Assembly (NCBI GenBank): GCA_001600055.1
Contig: BCIV01000007.1
Span: forward strand, 868,001-932,000
DNA from: Filobasidium wieringae
Lineage: Eukaryota; Basidiomycota; Tremellomycetes; Filobasidiales; Filobasidiaceae
Length of the DNA: 64,000 bases
Direction of reading: 5' to 3'
Numbering within the stretch: position 1 is the stretch's first letter; every line of letters begins with the position of its first letter. Position numbers and translations under genes: made by a program. Below are positions 58,371 through 64,000 of the stretch, in pieces. The notes beneath the pieces are model-generated. The model made no database searches. It saw only the letters and a list, made by a program, of their open reading frames with translations, and had not been told where the DNA came from.

Positions 58371-59421
58371 AATGGAACCTAACGTCGTGTTGTTCAATAC
58401 GACAGTCAGGTAGACGTTCCGTGTCAGTCAGGCGTCTCAACAGCTGCGATTGAGAATCAGGAATACCTACAGGGATGAGCCGCTTGACATTACCAGCATG
58501 ACCATCGCACTACCCTCTGCTAACCATGCGTATTCACCTGTCAGTCGTAGATGAGTGTGAGGTCTCGGTTTCCATCTATCTCGCTCCGGGCCATTCGCCG
58601 CAATTGGATTATCATCAGATCGCTCTCCGGACGACGTTTTATACGACGGGGGACGCTACGAAGGATCAAGCTCTGACCGGCCCAACCGTCGCAAATGATA
58701 ATTCTGGATACTTCTTTTTCCCCATTGATGGATGGTTGCCCCAATCCACTGGGTTGATCGCTTGTATTGGGGACAGTATCACCGACGGATACTTCTCTGG
58801 TTTCGATGCGAATCTCCGATATCCCGATTAGCTTTCTGATCGCCTCAAATCTGACGCTTCGAGTTCTAGTTATGCCGTAGTGAACATGGGAATCTCATCC
58901 AATCGTGTTCTATCGGATGAAGGCTGGGGAGGCCAGAGTTTCTTGACGCGGATGGGTCATGATCTTTCAGTCTCAATGGATTGACCCATGTGGTCTTGCT
59001 CGAGGGGATTAACGATATCGTCTTCAGCACGGTGGCTCCGCCGCTTGTTCCCGCCAGTGATCTCATTCAGGCGTACGAGCAATTCATCCAGGCCGTCCAT
59101 GTCAAGGGAATCGCCGCCATCGGGGCGACCAATACTTCATACAAAGTACCAGCCGGGTTCAATGTATCGAGCTCATGGTCAGAAAAGGGCGAGGCGACAC
59201 GTGAAGCGGTAAACGACTGGATTCGTACCTCGAACAAATACGATTGCTTCGTAGACTTTGACAAGGCGGTTCGCAACGCGTCATTCCCTGAACAGATGCA
59301 ATTGGCGTTTGCTGGCGCAGATTTCTTACATCCTAATGGTAAAGGTTACGCGGCTATGGCCGGGGCGTTCGATCTCTCCATCTTTGACAAATTGAAGGGC
59401 AAGGCGAACAACTATCAGTGA
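58371..59421 (+). pseudogene. Decayed SGNH/GDSL hydrolase gene
   Basis: A secreted-type SGNH hydrolase that can no longer be translated whole. Block I (ILGDS-like IACIGDSITDG, near 58760-58790), block II (NMGISSNRVL), block III (LLEGINDI, near 59000) and block V (GADFLHPNGKGY, near 59330) are all still visible, so every catalytic block survives. Lesions: an in-frame TAG at 58829-58831 just after the block I exon, a frame change near 58960-58985 between blocks II and III, another frame change near 58545, and a TAG near 58413. The 5' part, including any signal peptide, is lost or unrecognisable before about 58371. The last 146 residues are still open from 58981. It lies head to head with the aldo-keto reductase. 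Confidence 0.85.
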
Positions 59422-59821
59422 TGACTCAAGTGCAAGCAACACACGTCTCCATGGTCGGGGCAGGTGCCTGTGCTAGAATGGATCGAACAGATCTTGTATT
59501 GTACTTTTAGCAGTGACGAGATGTTTCGTCCCCACATAACATCAATTCGGAATGCGTGGAGCGGCGCGTGACTTGTCAGTGGCAAATGATCACTTGCAGG
59601 CGCACTATACGCTCTGGATCATATCTATGGGGATCGAAATCGGTGAGAACGTTATGAGGTTTACTTCGGCAATGGTATGTATCTGCCCAATCATAACATA
59701 GGCTATATTTCAACACCTAACTCAGGCCCAAAGTGTTTGCTGTAGATATGCGCTGGATGTACGCGTGTATATCGTATGTGATCGCTGCTCAAACCCTTGG
59801 GACGACCAACCGAGACTCTCT
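59422..59821. other. Gap between SGNH pseudogene and array B
   Basis: 400 bp, both neighbouring genes end here; nothing recognised. Confidence 0.45.
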
Positions 59822-60295
59822 TCACTCCGATGATCCACCACTCGAAAATAGGCTCGGGTCGTATAGTTCGTCTGATTGGTTTCCGGCGCTGCTTGTCCCT
59901 GCACTCTCGATGCTTAGATCAGGGGACTGTTAAATGAGATGGCTTCGTGTCAGAGACCTCGTCAATCGTTGTGCCGCGAGTGGACCAGTGCTGACCTTCA
60001 TACAAGCAGAGTTTACAGTCACAGTTATCGTAATCGAATTACACCTGACGTCCGACTTTGTAGTATATCCATCGCACCGAATCGCTATCAGCTTGTCACC
60101 TGAAGGATATAGGCTGAGGTATAAACAGCTGTAGCCGTGATTTCTCGGTTGTACTATACCCGCGACCTTGCGATCAAATTTTTGTTTGTATGACATCTTC
60201 TCATGAGGATCATCCTCGGCCCTCCACTTGGAAAGCAAGTCTTGGCATTCTTCGTTATTGAATGCTTTCTTGAAATCTAGTTCTTTGATGCTCAT
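59822..60295 (-). CDS. Array B gene 1: small protein of unknown function
   Basis: Not recognised. Exons 60295-59996 and 59926-59822 (phase-0 intron, GTCAGC donor) give 134 residues. The N-terminal 50 residues look helical and charged (KELDFKKAFNNEECQDLLSK), followed by strands (CLYLSLYPSGDKLIAIRC, SITITVTVNS). Exon 2 codes an acidic, Ser-rich tail (SPDLSIESAGTSSAGNQSDE). Without splicing the frame would run on 22 codons instead. Helix-rich half, strand hairpin, phase-0 intron and Ser-rich tail is also the plan of array B gene 2. Confidence 0.55.
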
Positions 60296-60645
60296 CGTGA
60301 CGAGTGATGAGAGTGGACCGATTTGATTCGAAGAACCGCCATGTACGGGATAGAGTGGTCTAACAACCATCTGGCTATAAGAAGTACCCTCTTACTCTTG
60401 AGAACAAAGGGATGCCGCACCCAGCGAGAGATAAGGAAAACACGTTGTTGATGACACCATATGTGCAATCCCTTTGTCACGAAGCGCTAGTCAAAGAAGA
60501 AAGGCTTATCTGCACGGATCAGTTGAGGGTATGTTCACCAGCAAGAATATACCCTCGGTTCACTAGAGAACGTTAGATAAGTTGATTGTGTGGACTGAAT
60601 AATGATCATATGGGACTATGCAAACTATGCATGGCTTACACCGAA
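60296..60645. other. Gap between array B genes 1 and 2
   Basis: 350 bp holding the promoter of gene 1 and the 3' end of gene 2; nothing specific recognised. Confidence 0.4.
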
Positions 60646-61181
60646 TCATCTTTCCGGATGATATATGTTCGACAGGTTAGAACACAATGACGAAGTTCCA
60701 TGTTGTGATCCGCCATCATCTTCTGATCCGAAGGAGTGAATAGCAGTAGTTGATGGGGCGCTACTCCTACATTGTACCTGTCGACGATAATTTTGGGATC
60801 GAGAATCAGACCACCCATTTGCCTATCAAATCGCTCCCGGCCAGGGTGTCTACTTACAATCGGTCGCATTGCCTTGAATTCCCTTTGAACAGTGCTTCGG
60901 AGGAAAGCAACACTCTCAGAACCTTTGAACCAGCTGCATGTGAATGTCATTTGATAATTGCTCTGGATACGTGTCACTTCGACGCAGACAAGTTGAGTGT
61001 CGTATTGCGAGTATTCCTCCTTCAACCGAGTTTCGATTTTCATGCACAGTTGATTCTTAAGGCAACATCTAACATCGATATCCCCGTTTTCGCTCCAATC
61101 GATATTGGTGTGGTTGACTGCGCTTTCGCCAAGAATGTCGAGCTCTTTGTCTACAGCCTGGGCTAGAGCGTCTGAACTCAT
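60646..61181 (-). CDS. Array B gene 2: small protein of unknown function
   Basis: Not recognised. Exons 61181-60858 and 60777-60646, phase-0 intron with GTAAGT donor, give 151 residues; unspliced, the frame stays open further and would end at 60636. The N-terminal half is helical (LAQAVDKELDILGE, LKNQLCMKIETRLKEEY), then a strand pair with the motif VEVTRIQSNYQMTFTCSW, and after the intron a Ser/Thr-rich tail. The strand motif matches array B gene 3 at VEV[ST]-x-[VI]-x3-[FY]Q[VM]T-x2-C[TS]W, so these two are paralogues. No signal peptide or membrane span. Confidence 0.6.
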
Positions 61182-61771
61182 GATATAGATTAATAATGAA
61201 ACGAGTTTGAAGCAATCGTCAGTCGACGCAGTATACATCGTAGGAGCTTCTATACTCGCTCAGAACTCGTCTTTGTCTATACAGCCTATCCTCAGATAGG
61301 CTTGCTTTTTGGAAGGGGAACGCTCCTTTGACGCGAGATTGTCAATGCAGAACGCGGATGACAAACGTTGGTTATCGCATCATATGGCGTCTCATCACCT
61401 TTGACGGGCATCGTCATCTATCGAACGGAAACACAAGTTTAGACGCTGCTAGATGCATGGCTTAGATTGCCATTTCCAAACTGGTACAAGTGATTCTCAT
61501 CTTACGACGGAATCAAGGAACTCACGAAGTATCGATGGTAAAGGGGTAGGGTTCTCCCGGCGCAGTATTTTAGTGAGCAAGGGTTGATGCACAAATCAAT
61601 CAGATTCGATCGAGAGCCACTATTACAGACGATGAATACTACCAATGATTGAAGCTAGTTCCCGCCGAAGTGTCCATAATTGATTGCATCGAAGAATGAC
61701 TTGAGTTTGATCTTGTATCACGGCCAGAAGGTGAAGATGACAGATTGAGAGAGCTGAACGAAGCAGCGACT
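61182..61771. other. Gap between array B genes 2 and 3
   Basis: 590 bp with the gene 2 promoter and the gene 3 terminus; no coding structure recognised. Confidence 0.4.
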
Positions 61772-62303
61772 TCATCTGCTGGGCCGTCCTTCTTCCTGAC
61801 TTCGGGATTCTATGTGACAACCCTGGCTGAAGCTCAGTTGAGCTTGCCAAGCGCGGTCGGATCAGACTTACCTTTGATATCGATAGTTGTAGACGGCCAA
61901 TGTAAGTTCCGGTCCTTCTTGCCTTTGGCTTGTCCTTTGAAATCCAGGTGCAGGTCGTCGTGACCTGGAAATGAGCCACTTTTACAGTTGATACCTCCAC
62001 GCGGAACTTATCCGGGTACCATCTATCTTCCTGGGTGTCCGCAGCTACTCGACGAGTCAACTCTGACGCGAATCCGTTTAGAAGGATTTGAACACCGGTC
62101 GTCCACCTAAGGATTGGTTTATCGATCAGATCTGTCACGTCGATGTTATCGTTGGGATTGTTGATTTGAAGAGCGAGGGCGACCAACAGGATATCTAGAA
62201 TCTTCTGAGCCTTCATATCGACATCAAGTCTCCCTTTGGACCCGACGGGTTTCCGACCGGTCTTTGATCGACGTGGGTTGATTGAAGATGTTGCAGATGC
62301 CAT
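61772..62303 (-). CDS. Array B gene 3: small protein of unknown function
   Basis: Not recognised. Exons 62303-61872 and 61822-61772, phase-0 intron with GTAAGT donor, give 160 residues; unspliced it would run to 226 residues. A basic N-terminus (INPRRSKTGRKPVGSKGR) may be a nuclear or nucleic-acid-binding segment. Two helices follow (AQKILDILLVALALQ, VQILLNGFASELTRRVAA), then the strand pair FRVEVSTVKVAHFQVTTTCTW, which is clearly related to that of gene 2, and a short charged tail. A TATATATG lies about 35 bp before the ATG. Confidence 0.6.
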
Positions 62304-64000
62304 AGCAGATGGTATAGATATGATGTCGAGGCCTCATATATATGTTCAGACTTGGTGAATACCAGACTTTTCCTTTTGCGACATATCAAATGTCTCGACT
62401 AAATATGGACACAATCGCGCTCTGCAAGCAAAATCGCAATGCGCACCTTTGTTCCACACCTAATATATCAGGGGTGAGGGGTTCATCGAGGAATTCGTTT
62501 CGGATGGAATAACGGAATATACCTGATGTAGTTTAATACTGGTATCCTGTATGCCGTGTTCATGAGCGGATGTTGAGAACTGTGTCGTGGCCCTGTCACG
62601 TCCGATAATTGTCTCCAAGACGTGCGCATCCGCCGATGCTCAACCGCTATGGACAAGGAGACCAATTGCGGTTTCTGTACAGGTGGATATCGAGGATTAT
62701 AAACTGATTTGAAAAATTTATGTCACTTGTGCTTGAGGGGGTCAGGAAGAGTCTATACTCTAGTTACTGCTACTGAACTAGCGAATCCGTGCGATCATAT
62801 TCCCTCGCTAGCGGGAGACGATCGGAAATCGATGGGACCCTTCTGCAAGCCTATCGCTTGCAGTTGCCCCATCATCAATCATCATTCCCATTCTTGCTGT
62901 TTGACAATTTTCGCTTGCGGAATGTGCGTGGCTGGGGATCAGGAGTCTTGGTACTATCTTCTATCCTTCAGATAGTTGTCGAATACACGTGAACGAGATA
63001 TCAGAGATCGGCATCATGACTGTTTTGGTCGTTCATGGCAAAGATGTTGTACATAAGGTCTTGTATATGTCTTCGACTGTGCCATGATGAGTTTTTAAGC
63101 TGAGGTTACAACTGAACCATCCCTAATAGGCGCGTCTCCCATTTTTAGACCATTCTACTCTACGAGCGGAGCACCCATTATGTTTCCGCCCGTTTCCATT
63201 GGAAAGCGCTGAATATTGGCTGGACAGAAAGCATTTCTGAAAACTTTACTGGCACAGCTTGATCGAATTCACGTAATACCTGCCCGAGAATGTATCCATC
63301 GTCCTCTGACGACCGGGTTTGAGGCAGGCAACGAGGATCGCCATGTCACCACCGCTAGTATTCTCTTTCTTGCGTTGCCGCAGTCCGACGAATTGCCGCT
63401 TCATAATCGTAACAACCATCGTGTACATATCTTTTGACATCATATCCCGAGCTTTACGTGTGACGGTCATCTTAGAGGGATGGGCGATCAGCGGTCGTGC
63501 GTGACTGGCGCCCGTAGTAAACAATGGGAACTGAACATAATTATTAACAGATCAGACTGTTCTCCTGCTCGAGTGCTTGGGCTATATAGGAGTTAGGTTC
63601 CCAGACCTTTGACTGGATGGCGTGATGTACCACCTTTGTCTACCGAGATATGGGAAGGCATGACCTGGCTTGGAGTGTCGAACGTCGTTATGCTCTACCA
63701 TGTCACGTAATATTTGTAATGGTCGGCTATTTATCGCGAACCCAAAGTGAAACGGAAAATTACCGACCGCGCGGTTTTGAATAATCAATCAGCGTCAACG
63801 ATCGGGCGACACGGTTTCTCGTTTTCAGGCCAAAGCAGCTGGCTCAGAAATCGTGTCACCGTGCAACGACCTACATCGACGTCAACACCAACAGACAATC
63901 AGCTTAATTGGGCTCTTCTTGTCATCTACCAACTATCACCATTCATAACGGCCACGTATCAAGCGAAAAATCGAATCAAGAATCATATCCCTCCCACCTT
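62304..64000. other. Right-hand 1.7 kb without a supported gene
   Basis: AT-richer than the core of the window. Several open stretches under 90 codons occur on both strands, none with a domain, splice structure or array B motif. The promoter of array B gene 3 is at the left end. It may hold non-coding DNA or the start of a gene lying beyond the window. Confidence 0.4.

Noticed and set aside
62709..63524. Short open stretches on both strands in the right-hand 1.7 kb
   Set aside because: All under about 95 codons, mostly without ATG, no array B motif, no splice structure.

Overview
This window looks like a chromosome segment from a basidiomycete yeast, most likely a Tremellomycete (Cryptococcus/Kwoniella-type). 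The evidence is dense protein-coding genes on both strands, very many short GT-AG introns (about 50-80 nt) that interrupt almost every gene, nuclear genes for mitochondrial proteins, and family members typical of fungi (FES1, SNU66, YOP1, SRS2, COMPASS SWD3). Gene models were built by hand by joining exons whose splice phases match, so most exon borders are supported by reading frame as well as by GT/AG. No tRNA, rRNA, transposon or CRISPR array was recognised.

Layout. 1-3.6 kb: a 5'-truncated Cid1/Trf4-type nucleotidyltransferase directly abutting DPH7 (diphthamide synthesis); the two may be spliced into one protein. 3.7-7.9 kb (minus): a PB1 protein with five ZZ zinc fingers. 8.2-19 kb (plus): NPC2-type lipid transfer protein, a berberine-bridge-type FAD oxidoreductase with a huge low-complexity insertion, a NOL11/UTP8-like nucleolar protein, and an Atos/FAM214 homologue. 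19.7-24 kb (minus): SWD3/WDR5 and a single-pass membrane protein with a degenerate aspartic-protease ectodomain and a Met/His-rich tail.

24.6-33.2 kb (plus) is an accessory island: seven tandem small genes (one broken by an in-frame stop) that I do not recognise. They share gene structure (tiny first exon, phase-2 intron, mostly a TATA box 80-120 bp before the ATG) and an apparent strand-strand-helix repeat although their sequences have diverged almost completely. A second array of three unrelated-looking small genes lies on the minus strand at 59.8-62.3 kb, next to a decayed SGNH hydrolase gene. These two arrays are the most novel content of the window.

33.4-39.5 kb is a run of mitochondrial genes (LPD1, QCR2, RSM10); FMT1 at 46.6 kb is a fourth. 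Between and beyond are SRS2 helicase (with ambiguous bases in one exon), the Hsp70 exchange factor FES1, an MFS sugar transporter, the tri-snRNP protein SNU66, a YOP1-type ER-shaping protein with an added LEA-like N-terminus, and an aldo-keto reductase. The last 1.7 kb holds nothing I can call.
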